From NCBI GenBank assembly GCA_943324505.2, contig CALPLW020000007.1, forward strand, positions 1 through 33,869: 33,869 nucleotides of DNA, written 5' to 3'. Source of the DNA: Comamonas sp. lk (GTDB taxonomy: Bacteria > Pseudomonadota > Gammaproteobacteria > Burkholderiales > Burkholderiaceae_C). A model generated the notes under the pieces. That model was not told the DNA's origin and did no database searches. It was given only the letters and a program-made list of their open reading frames with translations. Positions 8,894 to 15,663 of the stretch are shown here, piece after piece. Within the stretch, counting starts at the first letter, position 1. Every line of letters starts with the position of its first letter. Both the position numbers and the translations under genes were made by a program.

Positions 8894-9757
8894 TTACTTG
8901 CCACGCAATCCATCAAACACATCAGCGAAGCTAGGCTGATTGTGGTGGCTGATGGCCACACGTGCAGCCTCCAGAATCAAGGGCATGGGGTGCCCATGCA
9001 TCGTGCCAATGATGATCTGCTTCACCACATGGTACATGCAGGACTCATCTTCAATGATTTGTGTCAGGCGTTTAGCCCAGGGCTCAAAGAAACCATAGGC
9101 CAAGAAAACCCCGATGAAGGTACCCACCAAGGCTGCACCGACCAAACCTCCCAAAATGGCAGGTGGTTGGTCGATGTTGTCCATGGTCTTCACCACGCCC
9201 ATCACACAAGACACAATACCCAGCGCCGGCAAGGCTCCCGCCAAGGTCGCAATGGCATCTGAGGCCTTCAGTTCATCGTGGTGATGCGTTTTGATTGCCG
9301 CATCCATCACCTCTTCCACCGCCATTGGGCTAAGCGTTCCCTGAGACACCACCATCAACCGCACAGTGTCTGTGATGAGATGCAGCAAGGCATGGTCTTT
9401 AAGTATGTTGGGGTACTCGCTGAAAATGGCGCTTGACTCAGGTGTCTCTATGTGGGCCTCTAGCGCCACCCCACCCTCGCTCTTGAGGGTTTTCATCACT
9501 TTCGAGACACAAAATATGGTGTTGAGGTAATCCTGTTTGTGGTACTTCGAGCCTTTAAAGGTTCGCCCGATTCCGGCAAAAACAGCCTTGACCACGTCTG
9601 GGCTGTTCCCGATGATCATGCCGCCAATCGCCGAACCCAAAATACACCAACCCTCAATGGGCGCTGCATGAGCAAAGGTCCCCAGCGATCCACCACCGAC
9701 GAGGTAGCTGCCAAACACGCAAACCAGTACGAAAAGGATCCCGACAATACCGCCCAT
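8894..9757 (-). CDS. motA: Flagellar motor stator protein MotA
   Basis: MotA forms the pentameric ring around MotB and drives FliG. The 287-residue product has the usual length and four membrane segments (residues about 3-21, 33-50, 170-190 and 200-222). The conserved helix-3 Pro is P177 (GALPALGIVSCVMGVV). The large cytoplasmic loop lies between segments 2 and 3, with the Lys/Arg/Glu residues that contact FliG around 64-105. ATG 9757 follows an AGGA ribosome site. It is upstream of motB in a fliS-motA-motB unit. A 121-base gap separates it from fliS. Confidence 0.97.
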   Translation of the reverse strand: MGGIVGILFVLVCVFGSYLVGGGSLGTFAHAAPIEGWCILGSAIGGMIIGNSPDVVKAVFAGIGRTFKGSKYHKQDYLNTIFCVSKVMKTLKSEGGVALEAHIETPESSAIFSEYPNILKDHALLHLITDTVRLMVVSQGTLSPMAVEEVMDAAIKTHHHDELKASDAIATLAGALPALGIVSCVMGVVKTMDNIDQPPAILGGLVGAALVGTFIGVFLAYGFFEPWAKRLTQIIEDESCMYHVVKQIIIGTMHGHPMPLILEAARVAISHHNQPSFADVFDGLRGK

Positions 9758-9878
9758 GGTAGATTCCTAAAAGAATGAGTGATTACCCAATACATCGGTA
9801 CCCAGCCCGTCGGCAAGGATCATCCGAAACCAAAAACCCCAAAACTGCACACTCACCCTAAAGAACCCTACTACCTAT
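9758..9878 (-). promoter_or_regulatory. fliS-motA gap with a weak sigma-28-like element
   Basis: The minus strand contains TTTGGTTT, then 12 bases, then GCCGACGG (about 9802-9830). This recalls the sigma-28 pattern TAAAGTTT-N11-GCCGATAA but with one base too many in the spacer and several mismatches. It may be a weak second promoter for motAB or nothing. I see no convincing terminator. Confidence 0.25.
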
Positions 9879-10295
9879 TCACTGCAGACGGGCACCAGTT
9901 GGACGCTGTAACTGCACCGGCACTTCCAGCCACGCTGCCCGTATCTCAGAAGTCAGTTCCAAGACTTCGTTCAATGCACCGATATCGCTGCGTGCGTTGG
10001 CGTAAATGAGCCGCCGAGTGAAATAGTTATAAAGTTCGTTCAAGTTAAGCGCCAATTCGCCGCCCTTTTGAAAATCAAGAACTCCCTGCAAACCCAGCAC
10101 GATCCGACACGCGCGGGTGATACTCTTTCCTTTCTCCAAAATGGCACCGTGTTCAATATGACCGCGTGCCTCGGCAATGCTGTTCACCAGCCCGTCAAAC
10201 AGCATCTGAATCAATTCCGCACCATCTGCAACTGAAGCCTGAGACATCAAATTGTCCGCCCCGTAGGACTCCATGGCTTTGAAGTTGATCCGCAT
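9879..10295 (-). CDS. fliS: Flagellin chaperone FliS
   Basis: FliS binds the C-terminus of flagellin in the cytoplasm and stops premature polymerisation before export. The 138-residue product matches family length. It shows the characteristic N-terminal Tyr/Ala region, LIQMLFDGLVNSIAEARGHI, a four-helix pattern, and LNELYNYFTRRLIYANAR. The start ATG 10295 has a strong ribosome site (AGGAG, minus strand). It is usually found beside fliC and fliD, but here it heads a unit with motA and motB, with a sigma-28-like promoter 36 bases upstream. That fits late-class control of flagellin handling and stators. Confidence 0.93.
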   Translation of the reverse strand: MRINFKAMESYGADNLMSQASVADGAELIQMLFDGLVNSIAEARGHIEHGAILEKGKSITRACRIVLGLQGVLDFQKGGELALNLNELYNYFTRRLIYANARSDIGALNEVLELTSEIRAAWLEVPVQLQRPTGARLQ

Positions 10296-10330
10296 TTTCT
10301 AATCTCCTGATGAGTTGGCTTACCCCTCAG

Positions 10331-10357
10331 AAGTCGACAGCAGCGAGAAAAACTTGA
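10331..10357 (-). promoter_or_regulatory. Sigma-28 (FliA) promoter upstream of fliS-motAB
   Basis: The minus strand reads TCAAGTTT, then exactly 11 bases, then GTCGACTT. The -35 matches the enterobacterial FliA consensus (TAAAGTTT) at 7 of 8 bases. The -10 keeps 4 of 8 (GCCGATAA). It sits between the fliA stop (10371) and the fliS start, where a late-class promoter is expected. The weaker -10 lowers confidence. Confidence 0.5.
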
Positions 10358-10370
10358 GCAAGCACAGGCA

Positions 10371-11114
10371 TCAATATGCAGCGGCCCTTTTGACCACTGG
10401 CTTTGCGGTCACCTCAATCTTCAGACTGACTCGCAATTTTTTCACGATCCCACTTAACAGCTGGCTGACGCGTGACTCCGTGACCCCTAGCGTCGCTCCA
10501 ATTTCTTTCAAGTTAAGCTCTTCCACATAGTAGAGGGACATCAGCAACTGATCACTCTCCTGAAGTTGCCCAATCGCATCCCCGACAGCCCGCATGAAAT
10601 CCCGGTGTTCAGCGATCACATCGGGCTGGCGCGACCTGTCATCGGCAATTCCCATCACCTCGTCGGTGATCAGTTCCATGGACTGGGTCTCAAAACGCTT
10701 CGCATTCCCCCGCTTTTTTTGAAAGACATCCAGTTCTTCACCCATGTGTTCAGCCAACTCCGTTTGCGTCGGTGCGCGACCCAGCTCTGTAAACAGTGCC
10801 ATCTTGGCCTTGTTTTCAGAGCTATTGAAGGCCACCGCAGACCTCGGCAGATAGGACAATTGGCGCACTTCATCAAGCATCGCGCCGCGAACCCGACTCA
10901 GCGCAAAGCTTTCAAAGTCAATGCCCTTGGCCGGCACAAAAGCTCGCGCAGCCTCAAGTAAGCCAATCATGCCGACCTGAATCAGCTCATCCAACTCCAT
11001 AAAGGGAGGTACCCTGACCTTCAAATGCAGTGCCACGCGTTTAACCATTCCCAAATGCGCCAGCACCAAGGTTTCGCTGCTGCTTTGAACTTCCTCGTAC
11101 ATTCTGGTCGTCAT
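10371..11114 (-). CDS. fliA: Flagellar sigma factor FliA (sigma-28)
   Basis: FliA directs RNA polymerase to late flagellar promoters and is held by FlgM until hook completion. I start at ATG 11114 (MTTRMYEEV), which has a strong AAGGAG ribosome site. The open frame further upstream is a shadow of flhG. The result is 247 residues, normal for the family. Region 2 shows DELIQVGMIGLLEAARAF and SFALSRVRGAMLDEVR. Region 3 follows. Region 4 ends in the helix-turn-helix LNLKEIGATLGVTESRVSQL. It lies 13 bases after flhG, in the common order flhA-flhF-flhG-fliA of polar flagellates. Confidence 0.97.
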   Translation of the reverse strand: MTTRMYEEVQSSSETLVLAHLGMVKRVALHLKVRVPPFMELDELIQVGMIGLLEAARAFVPAKGIDFESFALSRVRGAMLDEVRQLSYLPRSAVAFNSSENKAKMALFTELGRAPTQTELAEHMGEELDVFQKKRGNAKRFETQSMELITDEVMGIADDRSRQPDVIAEHRDFMRAVGDAIGQLQESDQLLMSLYYVEELNLKEIGATLGVTESRVSQLLSGIVKKLRVSLKIEVTAKPVVKRAAAY

Positions 11115-11127
11115 CAGGGCAGACTCC

Positions 11128-11946
11128 TTAGGCTTGGTAGCGCACGAGGCGCTCGACAAAAAACTGCATCCCGCCAGCGAAGTCGCCGGCAGGGGGCATT
11201 TGAGCGACCGTTTTAGCCAAACGCTTGAAATCGCGAGACCCGGCTGATTCTGGAGCGAATTCGATGACGGGTTGAAACTTTCTATGACTGGCCAATATCT
11301 GGTCGTCGTTTTCAATCGATCCCAAATACTTCGTCGTGTAATTCAAGAACTGGGCGCAAACTTGGTTGATGCGCCGAAAAAGGTTTTGCCCGCCCGCCTG
11401 ATTTTTGACGGCGTTGGGAATGATGTAAATTTCGTTGAGATTCTGCTCTTGAATCAGCACTTTAATCATGCCGTAGGCATCGGCGATCGACGATGGATCA
11501 TCCCGAACGACTATAAAACGCCGCTGACAAGCGCCCATGAATGCCAGCACCGACGGCGATATGCCGGCTGCCATGTCAACCACCAGGTAATCAATGTCGT
11601 CTTCCAGCGCACTGAAAGATTGAACTACGCGTGAAGCCTGGACACGGCTCAGGGCAGCTAACTCACTCACCCCAGACGCCCCAGGTATCAGTTTGACACC
11701 CTGCCTGGACGTGACAATGATTTCCTGCAAGGTTTTTTGCCCGCTCATGAAATGACTCAAGTTCAAAGGGCAGCGGCAACCCAGTGCGATCTGGGAGTTG
11801 GCAAGTCCTAAATCGGCGTCAAACAGCATGACACGCCGGCCCATCTGCACCAGGGCGATCGCCAAATTCACTGCCACCGTGGTCTTCCCAACACCACCTT
11901 TTCCGCTGGCAACACCGATGACCTCGGTGCGAGTTGAAACATTCAT
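11128..11946 (-). CDS. flhG: Flagellar number regulator FlhG/FleN (MinD-like ATPase)
   Basis: FlhG (FleN) is a MinD/ParA-type ATPase that limits flagellar number, counteracts FlhF and restrains FleQ/FlrA activators. The 272-residue product starts at ATG 11946; a TTG one codon upstream is less likely. The deviant Walker A is GKGGVGKTT (about residues 15-23). It is followed by LFDADLGLANSQIALG and the DYLVVDMAAGISPS switch block. The C-terminal amphipathic helix for membrane targeting is plausible (GMQFFVERLVRYQ). It lies 18 bases after flhF and just before fliA. Confidence 0.96.
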   Translation of the reverse strand: MNVSTRTEVIGVASGKGGVGKTTVAVNLAIALVQMGRRVMLFDADLGLANSQIALGCRCPLNLSHFMSGQKTLQEIIVTSRQGVKLIPGASGVSELAALSRVQASRVVQSFSALEDDIDYLVVDMAAGISPSVLAFMGACQRRFIVVRDDPSSIADAYGMIKVLIQEQNLNEIYIIPNAVKNQAGGQNLFRRINQVCAQFLNYTTKYLGSIENDDQILASHRKFQPVIEFAPESAGSRDFKRLAKTVAQMPPAGDFAGGMQFFVERLVRYQA

Positions 11947-11964
11947 CAATGACTTTCCTTGTTG

Positions 11965-13293
11965 TCAGGCAAATGGCCCACGCAAACCCTTGGGGGTTGC
12001 TGACATGAACATGCGGGGCGAGGGCACGGGCAGCTTATCGGGGGCGGGCTTAGTCAGCTTGATGGCGGGAATGTGAAAATTAGCATCAGGCACTCTTGAC
12101 AAATGCGCCAACGCCATCTCAACCAAGGTACCTGTCGTCAGGTCAAACTTGAGCCCACCAGGGTCAACACCCTCGCTGGCCGCTGAAAGCGCAATAAAAT
12201 TATCGCAGAGAAACTCTACCAAGGGCCAAGGCTGGACCGACTCATCCAACTTACTGATCATGAGGCTGTTCCAACGAATACCGGAGACCCGAAGGGTGCG
12301 GCGCAAGGTCGCTATCGACGAGTCAGCGGCCACCACGGCGTGGGCAAGGCAGGATGGGCAAACCGATTGAATCTCAGTCACCCGCTGAGCCAGTTGGTTC
12401 CCAGACGTATCGATCAGGATCAGGCTATAGCCGGAAAGGGCTGCAAGAACGGTGCCTAGCGCATCTACGGTATCAGCCCTGAAACATTCGACCCCCGCCT
12501 CACGTGCCATCGCCAAAGTTTGAGGCCAGGCGCCCAGTCTAAGGTCGCGGTAACTGACCATGGCGACCCGCCCAGCAGCCACTTGTGCTGCGGCGTGACT
12601 GGCCAGTCGTACCACCATCAAGGTTTTGCCCGTGCCGCTGGGACCTGCCACCAGGTGGATCCCACTTTTAGGCAGCGAGGCGTTGGGACGGTGCACCACT
12701 TGTCCCAACTGATGGCTTATAGCATCTAGCGCCTCCTTTTCACTGCGCATGTCCTTAACAGTGTCGACCAACAAGGTGCGAAGACCTGTCGGCATGCCAG
12801 CATGTGTAAAGGATGCAAACAAGTTCTCGACTTCGGGTGACAAGTCAAGATTGCTGTGCCAGCCTGATATCTTTTGATTCAAGCTCACTTCACGCCGCAA
12901 GGACTTGAGTTCATCCAAGATTTGGTCCATCACCTCACGGTCAAACGCAGAGCCCGATTGGGCACTGGCTGGCTCAGGCTGTGCCAAAGAAGTGTTGACC
13001 GCCTTAGCGGACACTGTCGCTTTGGCTGCGGTGGCCACACCGACTTTAGTTTCGGCGCCTACCAGTGCCATCTGGCTGCCGAAACTGACGGATGGCTCAG
13101 CCAGCGAAACATCGGGCCGCGACACGGTAACCACCGACTCCGGAGCCTGCTCTTCAATGTCCAGCGCCACGATCAGTTCGGTTTGCCCACCAACGGAATG
13201 GCTTGAAATGATCAGAACATCGCGGCCATACAAAGACATGGCACGGTCATTGGCAGTTTTTGCATCGTTAGCAAGGATTCGTTTAAGCTCCAT
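11965..13293 (-). CDS. flhF: Flagellar placement GTPase FlhF
   Basis: FlhF is an SRP-family GTPase that marks the cell pole where the flagellum is built. At 442 residues it has normal length. The N-terminus (LKRILANDAKTANDRAMSLYG) is the typical B domain, followed by a variable Ala/Val-rich linker to about residue 150. The G domain carries GPSGTGKT, and the G3 position reads DTSGN where SRP GTPases usually have DTAG. The G4-like motif is SKLDES, normally TKLDE. These small departures should be checked in an alignment. It sits between flhA and flhG, and together these predict polar flagellation. Confidence 0.94.
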   Translation of the reverse strand: MELKRILANDAKTANDRAMSLYGRDVLIISSHSVGGQTELIVALDIEEQAPESVVTVSRPDVSLAEPSVSFGSQMALVGAETKVGVATAAKATVSAKAVNTSLAQPEPASAQSGSAFDREVMDQILDELKSLRREVSLNQKISGWHSNLDLSPEVENLFASFTHAGMPTGLRTLLVDTVKDMRSEKEALDAISHQLGQVVHRPNASLPKSGIHLVAGPSGTGKTLMVVRLASHAAAQVAAGRVAMVSYRDLRLGAWPQTLAMAREAGVECFRADTVDALGTVLAALSGYSLILIDTSGNQLAQRVTEIQSVCPSCLAHAVVAADSSIATLRRTLRVSGIRWNSLMISKLDESVQPWPLVEFLCDNFIALSAASEGVDPGGLKFDLTTGTLVEMALAHLSRVPDANFHIPAIKLTKPAPDKLPVPSPRMFMSATPKGLRGPFA

Positions 13294-13331
13294 TGCGGCA
13301 CCCCATTGATACGTGTAATGTTTGGATCATG

Positions 13332-15452
13332 TCAGCGCCTTGGGTTGTTGCCATCGTTCTGACTTTCGGCAGAGACTGTGTGAATGACTTTGACAGATTG
13401 ATCATCAGGGATCTCGCTGTAGGACAGCACCACCAGATCATTCACCCGGCTGCGCACAGACTTGGCCAGCCATGGGCGAACTGCTGGTGAGACAACCAGA
13501 ACTGCGTTGTGCCCCAGGGCTTCGACGGCCTTTGCACCTTCACGCAACGCGGCAAAAAGTCGCTCTGCGAGCCCTGGCTCCATCACAACCCCCTGGCCAG
13601 AGTCATGTTGTTGCAACACATTGTGCAAAAGTTGTTCCAAATTGGGGTCTAGGGTCATCACCGACAAGGTCGCTTTGTCATCGATCAAACCTTGAACAAT
13701 CATGCGTCCCAGGCGAGGACGTACCAGCGCAGTCAGTTGATCGGGGTCCTGTGTTCTCACACTGACCTCAGACAATGTTTCCACAATGGTCCTCATGTCA
13801 CGAATCGACACGCCATCGCTGAGCAGGCCCTGCAGCGTCCGAGTCAGAGCGCCCAATGGCAACTTGGCCGGAATCAAGTCCTCCACCAACTTCGGCGACT
13901 TGGCAATCAATTTGTCCAGCAACTGTTGGACTTCATCGTGCCCGAGAAGGTCTGATGCGTTCTCACGCAATACCTTGTTCAAATGGGTTGCCACCGCAGT
14001 GGCGGCATCGACCACTGTATACCCCAGCGCTCGCGCATGATCACGTTGGGACGGCTCGATCCACACCGCTTCCAGGCCAAAGGCGGGTTCCTGCGTGGGG
14101 GTGCCCTCCAAGGCGCCATAAACCTGACCAGGATTAATCGCCATTTCACGGCCAACTTTGATTTTGCCGCGCCCACGGATCACGCCCTTGAGCACAATGT
14201 GGTAACTGTCGGGATCAATATTCAGCGCATCTCGAATGCGAACCGGCTGAATCAGGAAGCCCAATTCGGCCGAAAGCTTCTTGCGCACCCCTTTGACGCG
14301 TGTCATCAGCTGTCCGCCGGTCTCGACATTAACCAAAGGAACCAGCCCGTAGCCGATTTCAAGACCCACAAGATCAACCTGGTCAAGGTCCTCCCAACCC
14401 AATTCCTTGGGGGCTTCAGCGGCTATCTTGGCCTCAGCCAACTTTTCAGGGGAACTCCCAACCGCCTGACGGCGCAAAACCATAACCCCCAAAGCCATGC
14501 TGCCTGCCGACAAGCCAATGAACACCAGATGCGGCATACCGGGGACCATACCCAGGATCGCCATAATGCAAGCGGTTACAAACAAGGCCGTCGGGTTCCC
14601 CAGTTGGCTGCTTGCCTGCTCTGTCATCGATTCTGTCGTCGTCACCCGGGTCACGATAATCGCGGTGGCCAGTGAGAGGAGCAGCGATGGCACTTGTGCA
14701 ACCAAGCCATCTCCGATGGTCAGGAGTGAGTAAATCCGCCCTGCCTCACTGAATGAAAGGCCATGCTGCCCGATCCCAATGGCCAAGCCCCCAAAGAGAT
14801 TGATCAGCAGAATCAATAAACCCGCTACGGCGTCACCACTGACAAACTTAGACGCACCATCCATTGAACCAAAGAAGTCTGATTCTTGCGACAATTCAGC
14901 ACGCCGCTTCTTGGCGGTTTCCTGATCGATCACACCGGCATTGAGGTCTGCGTCGATCGACATCTGTTTGCCAGGCATAGCATCCAGGGTGAATCGGGCA
15001 TTGACCTCGGATACCCGCCCTGCCCCTTTGGTCACCACAATGAAGTTGATGATCATCAAAATTGAAAAGATGATGAACCCCACAATGTAGTTGCCGCCAA
15101 TCACGAACTCGCCAAACGCTGCAATCACTTTGCCGGCCGCGTCGTGGCCGGTGTGGCCATCAACCAGCACAACTCGGGTTGAAGCCACATTCAACGCAAG
15201 TCGCAGCATCGTCGCAAACAACAATATGGTTGGGAAGGCCGAGAACTCCAAGGGCTTGCGAACCCTGATTGCGATCATGATGATCAACACGCTTGCCGCA
15301 ATATTGAACGTGAAAAGGAAGTCCAAAAGAACCGGGTGAAGCGGGATGACCAGCATCCCCATGATCAGCAAGACCAAAAACGGAATACCCAATTCCGTGA
15401 AATTGAACTTCGAAAGATTGTGTCGAACGGTCGACAGCGACAGCGTGCTCAT
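13332..15452 (-). CDS. flhA: Flagellar export gate protein FlhA
   Basis: FlhA is the nonameric membrane gate of the flagellar type III system; its cytosolic domain docks FliI/FliJ and chaperones. I start at ATG 15452 (MSTLSLSTVRHN), giving 706 residues, the usual length. The longer frame to 15602 would include the promoter. About eight membrane segments fill residues 20-320. The conserved FHIPEP-type loop shows FVVTKGAGRVSEVNARFTLDAMPGKQM and the block around ESDFFGSMDGASKFVSGDAVAG. The large C-terminal cytosolic domain runs from about 350. It is the first gene of the flhA-flhF-flhG-fliA unit, behind a sigma-54-like promoter at 15525-15539. Confidence 0.97.
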   Translation of the reverse strand: MSTLSLSTVRHNLSKFNFTELGIPFLVLLIMGMLVIPLHPVLLDFLFTFNIAASVLIIMIAIRVRKPLEFSAFPTILLFATMLRLALNVASTRVVLVDGHTGHDAAGKVIAAFGEFVIGGNYIVGFIIFSILMIINFIVVTKGAGRVSEVNARFTLDAMPGKQMSIDADLNAGVIDQETAKKRRAELSQESDFFGSMDGASKFVSGDAVAGLLILLINLFGGLAIGIGQHGLSFSEAGRIYSLLTIGDGLVAQVPSLLLSLATAIIVTRVTTTESMTEQASSQLGNPTALFVTACIMAILGMVPGMPHLVFIGLSAGSMALGVMVLRRQAVGSSPEKLAEAKIAAEAPKELGWEDLDQVDLVGLEIGYGLVPLVNVETGGQLMTRVKGVRKKLSAELGFLIQPVRIRDALNIDPDSYHIVLKGVIRGRGKIKVGREMAINPGQVYGALEGTPTQEPAFGLEAVWIEPSQRDHARALGYTVVDAATAVATHLNKVLRENASDLLGHDEVQQLLDKLIAKSPKLVEDLIPAKLPLGALTRTLQGLLSDGVSIRDMRTIVETLSEVSVRTQDPDQLTALVRPRLGRMIVQGLIDDKATLSVMTLDPNLEQLLHNVLQQHDSGQGVVMEPGLAERLFAALREGAKAVEALGHNAVLVVSPAVRPWLAKSVRSRVNDLVVLSYSEIPDDQSVKVIHTVSAESQNDGNNPRR

Positions 15453-15524
15453 GGGTGAAATAGCGTGGAAATGGCGGTTTTGAAGCGGTCGGGGTGTCAA
15501 GTAGGGTCTGGCTCGCACTGTTAC

Positions 15525-15539
15525 GCAAACTCCATGCCA
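15525..15539 (-). promoter_or_regulatory. Sigma-54 promoter for flhA operon
   Basis: The minus strand reads TGGCAT-GGAGT-TTGC, matching the -24/-12 pattern with exact spacing and one change (C to T in the -24 box). A start near 15513 leaves a leader of about 60 bases before ATG 15452. Confidence 0.75.
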
Positions 15540-15546
15540 CGATTTT

Positions 15547-15570
15547 CCGACACATCGGTGGCGGGCCACC
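15547..15570. promoter_or_regulatory. Overlapping inverted repeats between divergent promoters
   Basis: CCGA-CACA-TCGG (15547-15558) and GGTGGC-GG-GCCACC (15557-15570) overlap between the two outward-facing sigma-54-like promoters. The first holds the core CGACACATCG, which agrees at 8 of 10 bases with the core upstream of the fliEFGHI operon. Its proximal edge is 8 bases from the flhA -24 box. An activator-binding role is inference. Confidence 0.45.
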
Positions 15571-15596
15571 AACCCCGGGAGCGGCAAACCTTGGCC

Positions 15597-15612
15597 TGAC
15601 ACGATTCTTGCT
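15597..15612 (+). promoter_or_regulatory. Sigma-54-like promoter for fliK-flhB operon
   Basis: TGACAC-GATTC-TTGCT has the correct -24/-12 spacing and a perfect -12 box but GA instead of the near-invariant GG at -24. It is 52 bases before the fliK ATG and is the best candidate in the intergenic region. The GG mismatch makes it clearly weaker than the other two. Confidence 0.5.
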
Positions 15613-15663
15613 GATCAAGGGGCATCCGCCACCCAAAGTGGCTCACCGAGAACTGGCCGTCCG

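Noticed and set aside
15160-15636. 158-codon minus-strand ORF at the flhA 5' end
   Set aside because: It overlaps flhA in another frame and covers the promoter region; flhA is well supported.
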